Assembly: GCF_004341105.1 (NCBI RefSeq)
Contig: NZ_SLZK01000001.1
Span: 248,001 to 312,000, forward strand
Origin: Rhizobium sp. BK418
GTDB lineage: Bacteria; Pseudomonadota; Alphaproteobacteria; Rhizobiales; Rhizobiaceae
Length of the DNA stretch: 64,000 bases
Direction: 5' to 3'
Shown: one piece after another, positions 1 through 8,820 of the stretch
Numbering within the stretch: the first letter of the stretch is position 1
How the letters are laid out: each line of letters opens with the position of its first letter
Program-made: the position numbers and the translations under genes
Notes under the pieces: generated by a model
Database searches by the model: none
Told to the model about the DNA's origin: nothing
The model's input: the letters and a program-made list of their open reading frames with translations, nothing else

Positions 1-95
1 CGGCCAAGCGAGTCGACCTTGCGGACGTGAGCCGGAGCGGCAACAGCAGCTTCCGACGACGTGCCGAGATCCTTCAGGGAGGAAAGGTCAGCCAT
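1..95 (-). CDS. rpsI: 30S ribosomal protein S9, N-terminal part (cut by window edge)
   Basis: Only the first 31 codons are present, reading from the ATG at 95 towards the left edge. The peptide starts MADLSSLKDLGTSSEA and continues into AHVRKVDSLG, the alanine-rich leader typical of rhizobial S9. S9 is a small-subunit protein whose C-terminal tail contacts P-site tRNA; that part lies outside the window. The start codon lies 2 bp after the rplM stop codon, so the two genes form the usual rplM-rpsI operon, transcribed leftwards. A GGAGCG-type ribosome binding site lies just upstream, inside the end of rplM. Confidence 0.93.
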   Translation of the reverse strand, partial: MADLSSLKDLGTSSEAAVAAPAHVRKVDSLG

Positions 96-97
96 TA

Positions 98-562
98 TCA
101 GGCGCTCCTTACGTTCTTCTTGTTCAGCGTTGCGACGTCGAGGACGGTCGGCTGCTGTGCTTCGTGGGGATGGTTCGGGCCGGCGTAAACGCGCAGGTTC
201 TTCATCTGGCGACGGCCGAGCGGACCGCGCGGAACCATGCGCTCAACAGCCTTCTCGAGGACGCGCTCCGGGAAGCGGCCTTCGATGATCTGACGAGCGG
301 TACGCTCCTTGATGCCGCCTGCATAACCGGTGTGCCAGTAGTAAACCTTGTCAGAATACTTCTTGCCGGTGAAAACGACCTTTTCAGCGTTGATGACGAT
401 AACGTTGTCGCCGTCGTCAACGTGAGGCGTGAAAGTTGCCTTGTGCTTGCCACGCAGACGCATAGCGATGATGGAAGCGAGACGACCGACGACGAGCCCT
501 TCGGCGTCGATGACGACCCACTTCTTCTCCACCTCTGCAGGCTTCTGGGAGAAGGTTACCAT
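98..562 (-). CDS. rplM: 50S ribosomal protein L13
   Basis: The 154-aa protein is the normal length for bacterial L13. It carries the family signatures [16 protein letters not shown] near the N-terminus, [16 protein letters not shown] in the middle, and [17 protein letters not shown] near the C-terminus. L13 is an early assembly protein of the large subunit that binds 23S rRNA. I chose the ATG at 562 because [15 protein letters not shown] matches the family start and a GAGAG element precedes it. A longer in-frame extension to 703 has no conserved content. It is the first gene of the rplM-rpsI pair; its promoter should lie in 563-770. Confidence 0.96.
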   Translation of the reverse strand: MVTFSQKPAEVEKKWVVIDAEGLVVGRLASIIAMRLRGKHKATFTPHVDDGDNVIVINAEKVVFTGKKYSDKVYYWHTGYAGGIKERTARQIIEGRFPERVLEKAVERMVPRGPLGRRQMKNLRVYAGPNHPHEAQQPTVLDVATLNKKNVRSA

Positions 563-770
563 AATTGTTACTCTCTCTTGGATCCCCATGCCCGAAGGCG
601 AAGGGGCGTTTCTTGTTGCTTGGCTTTGGTCAGCCATAAGACGACCAAAAAGAAAGCAGCCCCGAGAGGCTGCATTTCTGGCGCGGCTTATAACGGCAAT
701 CACCTATAGGGTCAATACAAACGCTTTCGGCAACAAGAAAAATAAACAAGCAAAAACAGTTATTTAGAGA

Positions 771-790
771 TGAGGTATTGACATACCTCA
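771..790. promoter_or_regulatory. Perfect inverted repeat around a TTGACA hexamer
   Basis: Two perfect 7-bp arms (TGAGGTA and TACCTCA) flank the hexamer TTGACA. The element sits between the divergent rplM and enoyl-CoA hydratase genes, about 124 bp before the latter's start. TTGACA looks like a -35 box, so the palindrome could be an operator over a rightward promoter. No good -10 hexamer is visible at 17 bp spacing, so this is only a candidate. A hairpin role is also possible, but no T-run follows. Confidence 0.35.
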
Positions 791-913
791 CTTTAATGCG
801 CCCGAAAGCTCGAAGTTTTACCCTTCATAGGCACTGCTGCGCCGTATTCGGCTCGAAATCGCCGCACCCTTATGGCACAAGAGCCGAACGGAGACAGCAC
901 ACAGGACTATGCC

Positions 914-1747
914 ATGGCCGAGATCGTATCCTTCCGCAAGGACAACAACAATTCGGGCGAGGGCGCCCTGGTGCTTCGCCAGCTTTCCGGCGGCATATTG
1001 CGTCTGACGCTCAACAATCCGCCGGCCCACGTCCTGTCGATATCGATGATGGAAACGCTGATGGGCGAACTTCAGGGGGCCGGCGGCGACGACAATGTGC
1101 GTGTCGTCGTCATCGCTTCGACCGGCAACGTTTTTTCCGCCGGTCATGACTTGAAGGAGCTGACGGCTCATCGCGCCGACGAGGATGGTGGCGTCGCCTT
1201 CTTCGAGGAAACCTTTGCGCTGGCCGCCGACCTGATGCTGGAGATCACTCGCCTGCCGAAGCCGGTCATTGCAGAGATCGACGGTCTCGCGACGGCCGCA
1301 GGCTGCCAGCTTGTTGCGAGCTGCGATCTCGCGATCTGCACGGATACGTCCACCTTCTGCACGCCGGGCGTCAACATCGGCCTTTTCTGCTCGACGCCTT
1401 CTGTTGCCGTCTCGCGCGCCGCTCATCGCAAGCAGGCAATGGAAATGCTGCTGACAGGCGAAACGATTGACGCCTCCACTGCCAAGGACTTCGGTCTCGT
1501 CAACCGTATAGTGCCGAAGCAGTATCTCACGCAGGTGGTCAGCAAATATGCTTCCGTCATCGCCTCGAAATCGCCGCAGGCTCTGAGGATCGGCAAGGAA
1601 GCCTTCTACCGGCAATTGGAGATGCCGATTGCGGAAGCCTACGATTATGCCGCAAGCATCATGGTCGACAGCATGCTGACCGGCGATGCACAGGAAGGGA
1701 TCAGTGCGTTCCTTGGCAAGCGCACGCCCGAATGGAAGGACGAGTGA
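914..1747 (+). CDS. Enoyl-CoA hydratase/isomerase family protein
   Basis: The 277-aa protein has the crotonase fold. It has the first oxyanion-hole segment FSAGHDLKEL and the second, IDGLATAAGCQLVASCDLAI, followed by a GVNIGLFCSTP loop. It probably hydrates or isomerises an acyl-CoA in fatty-acid or amino-acid breakdown, in the cytosol. The usual catalytic glutamates of mitochondrial-type hydratase are not obvious at their normal places, so the exact reaction is open. I chose the ATG at 914 because AGGA lies 8 bp upstream; an in-frame ATG at 872 has no ribosome binding site. The stop at 1745-1747 abuts the convergent permease gene directly. Confidence 0.85.
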   Translation: MAEIVSFRKDNNNSGEGALVLRQLSGGILRLTLNNPPAHVLSISMMETLMGELQGAGGDDNVRVVVIASTGNVFSAGHDLKELTAHRADEDGGVAFFEETFALAADLMLEITRLPKPVIAEIDGLATAAGCQLVASCDLAICTDTSTFCTPGVNIGLFCSTPSVAVSRAAHRKQAMEMLLTGETIDASTAKDFGLVNRIVPKQYLTQVVSKYASVIASKSPQALRIGKEAFYRQLEMPIAEAYDYAASIMVDSMLTGDAQEGISAFLGKRTPEWKDE

Positions 1748-2584
1748 TCAGGCGAGCTTCAGGATCAGTCCGCCGAGCGCGATGATGACACCGGCGAGAT
1801 AGCGCCAGACGCTGGCCTTTTCCTTCAGCACCACAACCGAGATGACGAGAGCAAAAAGGATGGCGGTTTCGCGCAGCGCCGCCACCGTCGCGACCGGTGC
1901 CCTCGTCATCGCCCAGAGCGCCAGCCCATAGGAGGCAATCGAGCCTGCGCCGCCAATCAGCCCCCGCCACCAGTTGCGGCGGATATGTTTGCCGACGGTC
2001 GGCAGACCACGCTGCGAGATCGCCCAGGCGAACAGCAGAACCGGCGGCAGCAACGACATCCAGAGCGTATAGGAAACCGCATTGCCGGAAAGCCGTGCGC
2101 CGATACCATCCACATAGGTATAGGTGGCGATGACGCAGGCATTCATCAGGGCGAGCACAATGGCGTGGCGGCTGCCATGGCGAGCTTCGAAGGCAAGTGT
2201 CATAATGCCGGCGCAGATCGTCATCGTGCCGATAATCGCCCCACCCGTTAGATTTTCGCCGAGGATGAAGCCGCTGGTCGCGACGATCAGCAGTGGAGCG
2301 CCGCCGCGCATCAATGGATAGACGAGGCCGATATCGCCCGCCCGATAGGCTGCGGCGACCAGCTGGAAATAGGCAAACTGTAGGATGGCGGAGGCGCCGA
2401 TAAAGGGCCAGGCCTGTGGTTGCGGCAAAGGTAGCAGCGGAAGGAAAGGCACCGATGCGACCGCACCGCCCGCCGAGATCAGCGCAGCATCAAGCGACTT
2501 ATCGGTGCCGGCTTTGATGATCGCATTCCATGTCGCATGCAGAAGAGCACCGAAAAGGACGAGAAGAACGACGTCGAGAGCCAA
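1748..2584 (-). CDS. EamA-family (DMT) permease
   Basis: This very hydrophobic protein has about ten predicted membrane segments in two repeats, the drug/metabolite transporter (EamA) pattern. It includes an N-terminal segment with HATWNAIIK and a second repeat ending in VLKEKASVWRYLAGVIIALGG. It is an inner-membrane exporter or importer of small metabolites; the substrate cannot be told. I prefer a TTG start at 2584, preceded by CCGGAAC and giving MALDVVLLVLF at the family's usual start. An in-frame ATG at 2626 would add 14 residues without clear support. It is convergent with the enoyl-CoA hydratase gene and shares no spacer with it. Confidence 0.82.
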   Translation of the reverse strand: MALDVVLLVLFGALLHATWNAIIKAGTDKSLDAALISAGGAVASVPFLPLLPLPQPQAWPFIGASAILQFAYFQLVAAAYRAGDIGLVYPLMRGGAPLLIVATSGFILGENLTGGAIIGTMTICAGIMTLAFEARHGSRHAIVLALMNACVIATYTYVDGIGARLSGNAVSYTLWMSLLPPVLLFAWAISQRGLPTVGKHIRRNWWRGLIGGAGSIASYGLALWAMTRAPVATVAALRETAILFALVISVVVLKEKASVWRYLAGVIIALGGLILKLA

Positions 2585-2626
2585 GATGAATGTTCCGGAG
2601 CAGTGCAACAAGACATGGGAAAACAC

Positions 2627-3063
2627 TACAGCTTTCCCGTTTAGAACGGACCTTAAAATGACAACCTGTGTTTGCGCGATTTAAGGCACCGCCGTACCGG
2701 CATGTTCAAATTTCGGATAGCATGGATCGATCTGGCGAACAATTGCCCATAGTTGTGGCAATTTCTGCGTGCGCTCGAAATACGTTCAATCGCGCCCACC
2801 TCACTCAACTATGAGATGTCTCTAATGGACGCGTGAACATAACGCGATCAAATTATGCATGGAAGGTGAAAGTCTTTTTATTCAAGGAAATGTCGGGGAT
2901 CCTATGATGCTGAAATATAGACATTATTCTATAACTTTGAAATGATTATAAATTCACAACTAAAAGGAATTTTGATTGGAATTTCTGTAGCTGCAAATTG
3001 AACATCGGTCCTTTCGCAGATGCGAAAGGACCGCTAACATCCGTAATTCCGATTGGATACCGA
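2627..3063. other. AT-rich intergenic stretch without a gene
   Basis: I see no convincing gene here. The part from about 2860 to 3000 is clearly richer in A and T than its surroundings, and it has stop codons in all frames. It ends in a perfect hairpin at 3007-3032. The stretch lies upstream of the leftward permease gene and downstream of the leftward small secreted protein gene. Confidence 0.5.
3007..3032 (-). terminator. Perfect 12-bp hairpin downstream of the small secreted protein gene
   Basis: The arms GGTCCTTTCGCA and TGCGAAAGGACC are exact complements separated by two bases. It lies about 30 bp past the stop of the leftward gene at 3064, where a terminator is expected. No T-run follows on either strand, so it may stop or stabilise the transcript 3' end rather than be a classical intrinsic terminator. 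Confidence 0.5.
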
Positions 3064-3387
3064 CTAGAGGCTATAGTGTGGAATGAACATCATCCCGTCT
3101 AGGTTGTCCATATTCTGGCAGTTCAGCACCCGACATCTTGGATTGTCCTTGGAAGGAATGCTTGTCCATTCCGCATAATCGGTCGCGTCGCAGTAGCTGC
3201 TGTTGCGCACGTAGCGGTCATAGAGCGGAAGGCCTCGCGGCGAAGTGTAGCGAAAGATGACGGCGCCTTCGTTATGGATTGCCGCCCGTACGCTCTGGCA
3301 GCTCATGGCAAGCGGATTGTAGCGCGAGATTGCAAGCGCCGGCGAGGCGGCTAGCACGAGCGCGAGGGTAAGGGCGATTTTTTTCAC
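3064..3387 (-). CDS. Small secreted protein of unknown function
   Basis: The 107-aa protein begins with a clear signal peptide (KKIALTLALVLAASPALA), probably cut before ISRYNP. The mature part is about 88 residues with five cysteines (in MSCQSV, SSYCDA, PRCRVLNCQN), suggesting disulphides in the periplasm. I chose a GTG start at 3387 because GGGAGA lies 9 bp upstream and it places the Lys-Lys n-region at the N-terminus; the longer frame to 3501 adds unrelated sequence. Short secreted proteins of this look are common in Rhizobiales, but I know no function. It is divergent from the broken CoA-binding gene. Confidence 0.75.
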   Translation of the reverse strand: MKKIALTLALVLAASPALAISRYNPLAMSCQSVRAAIHNEGAVIFRYTSPRGLPLYDRYVRNSSYCDATDYAEWTSIPSKDNPRCRVLNCQNMDNLDGMMFIPHYSL

Positions 3388-3492
3388 GGCACAATTTCTC
3401 CCTGATATTTTCCGGCACCTATATATACGTTGAAACAAGCCGCCGGTTTCAATGACCGGCAAACATGAAATCTGTTTCCGGGAAAGCCAGAT

Positions 3493-3917
3493 ATGAATCA
3501 CGATGCCTATGCCGACGACTATCTCTCCGGGATCCTGAAATCCGTGAAAACCATTGCGCTGACGGGGCTTCGCCCAATCCGGCTCGGCCGAGCAATGGTG
3601 TTATGAGTTACCTGCTGTCGCGCGGCTACAAGGTCATTCCCGTCAATCCCGGGCAGGCCGGCAAGCAGATCCACGGCCAGACCGTTTATGCCCGGCTTGC
3701 TGACATTCCCGAGCCGATCGACATGGTCGATGTCTTCCGTGCCTCCGAATATCTTGGAGACGTTGACGAGGCGCTGGCGCTAGAGCCCCGCCCGCAGGTT
3801 GTATGGGCGCAGCTCGGCGTGCGTGATGATGCAGCCGCCGCCAAGGCGGAAGCCGGCGGCATCAAGGTTGTGATGAACCATTGCCCGGCTATTGAATATC
3901 CGCGTCTTCTCGGCTGA
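3493..3917 (+). pseudogene. CoA-binding domain protein, broken by a one-base frameshift
   Basis: From ATG 3493 the reading begins MNHDAYADDYLSGILKSVKT, the normal start of rhizobial YccU-type CoA-binding proteins. It then leaves frame at the GGGG run 3564-3567 and hits TGA about 40 codons in. The rest continues in another frame from ASPNPARPSNGVMSYLLSRG to the stop at 3917. Restoring one base near 3567 would give a single protein of about 141 aa with a Rossmann-like CoA-binding fold. It is either a true pseudogene or a sequencing error at a homopolymer. An internal ATG at 3603 could start only a truncated protein lacking the first strand of the fold. Confidence 0.8.
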
Positions 3918-4034
3918 CGCCATCCGGCAGGACGGATTTTCCCCGGAACGTGCCAAGGTTGAAAAAGATCGCGGTTAACTTTCGCCTTCGAGTGGCTATG
4001 ATCGCCCTGTTCAACAACAGGGTAGGAAGACGAC

Positions 4035-5318
4035 ATGGCCAAAAACGATCCGGGATTCAATACGCTGGCGATTCATGCCGGAGCCCAGCCCGATCCGGCG
4101 ACCGGCGCGCGCATAACGCCGATCTACCAGACGACGGCCTTCGTCTTCAACGATGCCGACCATGCCGCAGCCCTGTTTGGCCTGCAGCAGTTCGGCAATA
4201 TTTATACGCGCATCATGAACCCCACGCAGGCGGTTCTGGAGGAACGCGTTGCAGCGCTTGAGGGCGGCACGGCAGCGCTTGCCGTCGCCTCCGGCCATGC
4301 CGCACAGATGATTGTCTTCCATACACTGATGCGTCCCGGCGAGAATTTCGTCGCTGCCCGCCGTCTCTATGGCGGTTCGATCAACCAGTTCGGTCACGCC
4401 TTCGAGAATTTCGGCTGGCAGGTGCGCTGGGCCGATCCGGAAAGTCCTGATGATTTCGAGAGCAAGATCGATGACAAGACGAGAGCGATCTTCGTCGAAA
4501 GTCTTGCCAACCCCGGTGGCACCTTCGTCGATATAGCCGCGATCGCCGAAGTCGCCCACCGCCATGATTTGCCGCTGATCGTCGACAACACCATGGCGAC
4601 ACCTTATCTCATCCGGCCGATCGAGCACGGCGCCGATATCGTCGTGCACTCGCTGACAAAATTCCTCGGCGGCCACGGCAACTCGATGGGCGGCATCATC
4701 GTCGATGGCGGCACCTTCGACTGGTCTAAGACCGGCAACTATCCGATGCTATCAAGCCCGCGCCCTGAATATAATGGCGTCGTTCTGCACCAGACCTTCG
4801 GCAATTTCGCCTTCGCGATCGCCTGCCGCGTGCTCGGCCTGCGTGATCTTGGCCCGGCAATCTCGCCCTTCAACGCTTTCCTGATCCTGACCGGCATCGA
4901 GACGCTGCCGCTGCGCATGCAGCGCCACAGCGACAACGCGCTTGATGTTGCCAAATGGCTGAAGGCTCATTCCAAGATCACCTGGGTGAACTATGCGGGC
5001 CTCGATGACGACCCGAACCACGCTCTGCAGCAGCGTTATTCGCCGAAGGGCGCGGGCTCTGTCTTCACTTTCGGCGTCAAGGGCGGCTACGAGGCCGGCA
5101 AGACGCTCGTCGAGGGTCTGGAGCTCTTCTCGCATCTCGCTAATATCGGTGACACGCGCTCCCTGGTGATCCACCCTGCCTCCACCACACACCGGCAGCT
5201 CACCGACGAGCAAAGGAGCGCCGCTGGCGCAGGGCCAGATGTGGTGCGCCTTTCCGTCGGCCTCGAGGATGTGAAGGATATCATTGCCGATCTCGAGCAG
5301 TCGCTGTCGAAGATCTGA
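4035..5318 (+). CDS. metY: O-acetylhomoserine sulfhydrylase (PLP enzyme)
   Basis: The 427-aa protein belongs to the Cys/Met metabolism PLP family. The cofactor-binding lysine is K209 in [13 protein letters not shown]; other family marks are YTRIMNPTQ (about residue 57), [17 protein letters not shown] and [11 protein letters not shown]. Length and sequence fit O-acetylhomoserine aminocarboxypropyltransferase, which makes homocysteine (or methionine with methanethiol) from O-acetylhomoserine and sulphide. Cystathionine gamma-synthase is shorter and less likely. AGGAAG precedes the ATG at 4035. It follows the broken CoA-binding gene by 117 bp and is transcribed in the same direction. Confidence 0.93.
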   Translation: MAKNDPGFNTLAIHAGAQPDPATGARITPIYQTTAFVFNDADHAAALFGLQQFGNIYTRIMNPTQAVLEERVAALEGGTAALAVASGHAAQMIVFHTLMRPGENFVAARRLYGGSINQFGHAFENFGWQVRWADPESPDDFESKIDDKTRAIFVESLANPGGTFVDIAAIAEVAHRHDLPLIVDNTMATPYLIRPIEHGADIVVHSLTKFLGGHGNSMGGIIVDGGTFDWSKTGNYPMLSSPRPEYNGVVLHQTFGNFAFAIACRVLGLRDLGPAISPFNAFLILTGIETLPLRMQRHSDNALDVAKWLKAHSKITWVNYAGLDDDPNHALQQRYSPKGAGSVFTFGVKGGYEAGKTLVEGLELFSHLANIGDTRSLVIHPASTTHRQLTDEQRSAAGAGPDVVRLSVGLEDVKDIIADLEQSLSKI

Positions 5319-5472
5319 GCGTTGTTCGCAGCAAACGTTGTAACTCGCAGACGACATTTGTCGGGCATAGGATCAGCGTCCGGTTCGAATAGAGCCGGGC
5401 GGCAATTTCGTTCGACCGCACGAAAAAAGGAAAAGTAAGGGATCGGGCCCCTCGATCGAAATCGTGACGTTC

Positions 5473-5757
5473 TTACTGCGGACGATACACGTCGAGCAGC
5501 GCGGAAAGCATCCTCTGAACTTACGGATGGACGACCATGTTAACGGCATCGGCAAGCGCGAACATCCACGCTCTCGGATGCTTTGTTCGGGATAGTGATC
5601 TGCGAGCCGATCATTCAGGATCACATGAACCGCAACCTGATAGCTATTGCTGGTGCCTGGTTTTTCGTAAGCAAAGTGACCGATTGGCCTTGAACATACG
5701 GCTCCCGTCACGCCTGCCTCTTCGAAGGCTTCGCGTTATTCTAGCGAGTGGCCTTCA
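5473..5757 (-). pseudogene. Remnant of a NUDIX hydrolase gene
   Basis: On the minus strand the sequence still encodes the Nudix-box end REAFEEAGVTGAV, then CSRPIGHFAYEKPGTSNSY and QVAVHVILNDRLADHYPEQS. One codon before REAFEEAG there is an in-frame TAA. After SIRERG the frame shifts by one base into WMFALADAVNMVVHP, then meets another TAA, then continues VQRMLSALLDVYRPQ to a final TAA at 5473-5475. The N-terminal half before the Nudix box is missing. Thus it has two nonsense codons, one frameshift and a 5' deletion. The family hydrolyses nucleoside diphosphates linked to other groups; this copy cannot work. Confidence 0.75.
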
Positions 5758-5907
5758 CCGCTTCTGAAGTTCTGCTCGTCGTCGCACGGCATCGACAGCC
5801 GCATCCAGCATTTCTTTGATACTGCCGGACCTCCTAATTATCTCTTCCAGCTCCTTCGCGTCGAGCAGAGGAGGGGGGCTGACTGGGCGGTTGTCGTTGG
5901 CTGGCAT
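5755..5907 (-). CDS. Small hypothetical protein, 50 aa
   Basis: This short ORF starts MPANDNRPVSPPPLLDAKEL and ends in a basic helix (VDAVRRRAELQKR). I chose the ATG at 5907 because GGGGAC lies 6 bp upstream; an in-frame ATG at 5919 has no such site. The C-terminal half looks like one amphipathic helix. Proline-rich starts of the MPANDNRP type are familiar in short alphaproteobacterial proteins, but I know no function. Its stop overlaps the 5' edge of the NUDIX remnant by 3 bp, so it may be intact next to a deletion junction. It could also be chance. Confidence 0.45.
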   Translation of the reverse strand: MPANDNRPVSPPPLLDAKELEEIIRRSGSIKEMLDAAVDAVRRRAELQKR

Positions 5908-5919
5908 AACGGTCCCCAT

Positions 5920-6486
5920 GGAACAGTTTATGCGCCCATCCTAATTTAAATGGCTTTCTTCTTCGTAAACGGGTGTGCCGGCGCCCGAGGCAGTATTGTC
6001 ACCCGATATCTGGGGGATTGGGCAGCCCGTGGCAACGTTCTAAAATGCAGTAACGGTTGATTTGCCCGCATGCCCAATTGAAGGCACCCCCGTGCGGGCA
6101 GGTCAGCCGGCTCCAATCACTGGACTTCAGCCATGGCAGCATTGGCCAGACACCTATCGGCCTGTCCCGTTCTGCGACAGCTGCGGCGATGCAAGCAGAG
6201 CGATGTGACCAACCGGTTTTCGACTTTAGCGCGTCGTTGATTTCCATCGAGGATCGCGGCTTCCAGAACGATCACCATTAAAGCGATGGAGAGCCACACG
6301 ACGCGGCCTCGGTGTGGATGGACGTGGTTCGCAAATCCAGTTCTCGATTGTATTTTCCACCGTTTACAAGGGTTCTCCAGGTGACGATTGTCCAAGGGGC
6401 TGGCGGCCGATGTTAAAATCGGACTTCAATCTGATATGTTGTCGAACAAGAAACGCTTTTTGGTGCGTTTAGGGTGTGAGGAAGAG
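5920..6486. other. 567-bp stretch with no recognisable gene
   Basis: Several open frames cross this stretch on both strands (for example 5999-6247 and 6117-6395 on the minus strand), but none has a ribosome binding site, a recognisable motif or rhizobial codon bias. Together with the NUDIX remnant next door, it looks like old decayed sequence. I see no insertion sequence ends. Confidence 0.4.
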
Positions 6487-6867
6487 ATGAAACGGGAAGC
6501 GATCAATGCCTTGGATGCGCCCCAGCCGCGCGGCTACTCCCAGGCCGTGAGGCTGGAGAATTTCGAAAGGTTGCTGTTCGTCAGCGGCCAGGTTCCGGTC
6601 TTGTCGGGGCAGGCGATCCCGGAGGATTTTGCCGCGCAGGCGCGGCAGGTGTGGCTGAACATCGATGCCCAACTCTGGGCCGCGGGTATGGGCAAATCGG
6701 ACATCGTCAAGATCAACACCTATATCGCCGATCGCGGTTATTTGGCAGTCAATCGCGAAGTTCGCAGCGAATATCTGGGCGCGCTGCTTCCGGCCTCCAC
6801 GCTCGTCGTCGCCGAGCTCGTCGATTCCGCCTGGCTGCTGGAGATCGAGGTGGTCGCGGCGCAATAA
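6487..6867 (+). CDS. RidA/YjgF/YER057c family protein
   Basis: The 126-aa protein has the RidA fold features: GYSQAVRLENFERLLFVSGQ near the N-terminus, the conserved VKINTYIAD strand, and a C-terminal RSEYLGALLPASTLVVAELV. RidA proteins deaminate reactive enamine/imine intermediates such as 2-aminoacrylate; the usual catalytic arginine would be in the R-SEYLG/PASTLV region. Length is normal for the family. I chose ATG 6487, preceded by GAGGAAGAG; upstream codons to 6388 are not conserved. It is the only clear metabolic gene in this accessory stretch. Confidence 0.85.
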   Translation: MKREAINALDAPQPRGYSQAVRLENFERLLFVSGQVPVLSGQAIPEDFAAQARQVWLNIDAQLWAAGMGKSDIVKINTYIADRGYLAVNREVRSEYLGALLPASTLVVAELVDSAWLLEIEVVAAQ

Positions 6868-7133
6868 CAACGGCAATGCTCTCGAAGGTGCCCACACTGA
6901 GCTTGTCGACGAGACGATCAGCATCGGCGGTCGGCGGCTTGAAAGTTATCTTGCGATCGAACACATCATCGCAGCTGCCACGCGGCGGGCGCTCAGGCGA
7001 TCCACAAATGCCGATTTCGCCGAAGCTGCCGAAGCGACCGGATCGCATCCTGTGAAACTCAATTATAAATGTTGAAACTACGACCGTGGCATATTGGTGT
7101 ATGAGTGTTTGCTCAAGGACTGGGGTTGAGGGC

Positions 7134-7448
7134 ATGACCACGAATAGATTTTCGGCCTTTGCGCCGATCGGTCTCAAATTTCATGGCAAGCAAACGCGCA
7201 CGGTGGTCCGAAATCTCGCCGGCGCCGCGCGCGTTCTTCTCCAGGATTGGCCCTCGGACGATGGCGAGGAGTACGTTATTGCCGTCAAGGCCTGCGTCGA
7301 CGCAATCACCGGCGAAGTCGGTCCTGAACAGTTCCGGCAGGCTTTGCTGCGGGCTGCGAGCGAGGCAGGCATTATTTCCTTTTCGCTCGTCCACGAAGCG
7401 CCGCCAGACCTCAATGTCGACGGAACTCTCTCGGTCAGGGAGAAGTGA
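7134..7448 (+). CDS. DUF982 domain protein
   Basis: The 104-aa protein has the DUF982 layout: a short strand region ending in RTVVRNLAGAARVLLQDWP, a charged turn, then YVIAVKACVDAITGEVGPEQFRQALLRAASEAGI. DUF982 proteins are small, abundant in Rhizobiales, often on plasmids and in accessory regions, and have no assigned function. GAGGG sits just before the ATG at 7134. The tail after residue 85 (LVHEAPPDLNVDGTLSVREK) is outside the domain. Confidence 0.75.
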   Translation: MTTNRFSAFAPIGLKFHGKQTRTVVRNLAGAARVLLQDWPSDDGEEYVIAVKACVDAITGEVGPEQFRQALLRAASEAGIISFSLVHEAPPDLNVDGTLSVREK

Positions 7449-7820
7449 ACCAGCATCAGACTTACGGCCCACAGAACTCATCGGCACCCAAATCCGGGCC
7501 GTTCTTTCTGACCGCGTTCCATGCTGTCAGGGATCGTCAAGCCGCGTTTCGTCTAGGCTATTTGGATCTCTGAACCGCGATGTTGAGGAAATCCGACACA
7601 CGCTCGGATTCCCGTTCGGGCGCGAGACAATTACCATCGAAGGCCGCTCTGGTAATCTCCTTCTTCGAGACGTTCTGCAACGATATAAAAATCAGTCAGG
7701 TCTCCGCACGGCATAGGTCATTCGATGGCTCTGCGGAACGTTTGTCGTCATATTGCGTTCACCTTTAGTTCAGGCGGCGGGGAGGAAAATTTCCGCCATT
7801 TGGAGCAGAGGAGAACAGTC
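7449..7820. other. 372-bp gap without a supported gene
   Basis: Open frames here (for example a plus frame ending at 7716 and 62 codons from 7580) lack ribosome binding sites and any motif I know. The last part, just before 7821, holds a strong GGAG/AGGAGA ribosome binding region for the BA14K gene. I see no repeats or insertion sequence ends. Confidence 0.4.
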
Positions 7821-8315
7821 ATGAATAAGCTAGCCACGGCAGCGTTCGGCTTGGTCATAGTTGTTCCCGGCGTCACGCCAGCTCAGGCGTTTCCGGCAAT
7901 TAACCCACCCAGGATCGAAGTACAGCAACAGGTAGAGCCCGTGCAATGGCGTCACGGAGGGGATGGCCACTGGAACGGCGGCTATCACGGTGGTTACCAC
8001 CATCACCATGGATCAAACTGGGGCTTGGCCTTGGGTGGCTTAGCTCTTGGTACGATTATTGGTGGCGCGTTGGCACAGCCGTATTACGGCTCGTACTATG
8101 ACACGTATTATGGCTCTCCCTACGGCTATTACGGCCGGCCTTATAGCTATTACCAGCCTTACTATTACCGGCCGTATCGATATGCACCTTCGGCCTACTA
8201 CGCAGGAGGCAGCCACGTGCGTTGGTGCTATGCGCGATATCGTTCGTACAGGGCATTCGACAACACCTACCAGCCTTATTACGGCCCCCGTCGCCAGTGC
8301 TTAGGACCCTATTGA
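7821..8315 (+). CDS. BA14K family secreted protein
   Basis: The 164-aa protein has a signal peptide ([23 protein letters not shown]), a His/Gly-rich segment with HHHH near residue 60, a hydrophobic glycine-rich stretch ([17 protein letters not shown]) that may anchor it, and a Tyr/Pro-rich region. It ends in the BA14K signature [20 protein letters not shown] ... [12 protein letters not shown]14K proteins are small cell-envelope proteins first described as Brucella antigens with lectin-like activity. AGGAGA lies upstream of ATG 7821. The low-complexity Tyr repeat ([18 protein letters not shown]) is notable. Confidence 0.88.
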   Translation: MNKLATAAFGLVIVVPGVTPAQAFPAINPPRIEVQQQVEPVQWRHGGDGHWNGGYHGGYHHHHGSNWGLALGGLALGTIIGGALAQPYYGSYYDTYYGSPYGYYGRPYSYYQPYYYRPYRYAPSAYYAGGSHVRWCYARYRSYRAFDNTYQPYYGPRRQCLGPY

Positions 8316-8479
8316 GGGCAGGGAATGCGGAGATGTAGGGGGCGGAACGAGGCGCTTTTTGCAGTGGCTTATGCAAGTTTCGCCAGATCGGCTCCCCCTC
8401 CGTCTGAGAATTTAAACGCTGGGGCGATGTATAGCATATGTCAGGCAAAAGCGGCGACCGCCTGTGCCTTGTTAGCCTC

Positions 8480-8686
8480 TCAGAGCCAGATGCCAAACTG
8501 GTTCGGTGGCGAAAAGTCCTTTATCCCGATCCTCGGCCAATCGCATCTCCTATCAAACTGGAGTTTGGAGACGGTGCGGTGGCAAGTTGGGTCCGTCCTG
8601 AACGCATAACCTGGAAGGGAGATGTAGCGACTTGGCGACATGCCGAACAGCATGCAAATCGTCAATGCGGCACAAAAAGGCTTCAT
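8480..8686 (-). CDS. Possible small ORF with strong ribosome binding site
   Basis: This 68-codon minus-strand frame starts MKPFCAALTICMLFGMSPS, like a short signal peptide, and AAGGGAGG lies 6-7 bp before its ATG at 8686. The rest resembles no family I know. A competing plus-strand frame of 122 codons (8438-8806) covers the same bases without a ribosome binding site. The whole gap 8316-8820 is otherwise empty. It may be the 5' remnant of a decayed secreted protein gene. Confidence 0.22.
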   Translation of the reverse strand: MKPFCAALTICMLFGMSPSRYISLPGYAFRTDPTCHRTVSKLQFDRRCDWPRIGIKDFSPPNQFGIWL

Positions 8687-8820
8687 GGATGCCTCCCTTG
8701 TGGTTTAAGGCAGGCATTGTCCCATAGAGCAAGGCTCTCGCACATATATCCATTTGTGCTAATACTGCGCCGGGGCGACACGCCATGCGCCTGCGAAGGA
8801 CATTGAGGAACAGGGTGACC

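Noticed and set aside
6665..7075. Plus frame covering the end of RidA and the following spacer
   Set aside because: It is out of frame with RidA and its spacer part has no ribosome site or motif.
8438..8806. Plus frame of 122 codons
   Set aside because: No ribosome binding site; overlaps the better-supported minus-strand small ORF and shows no family similarity.
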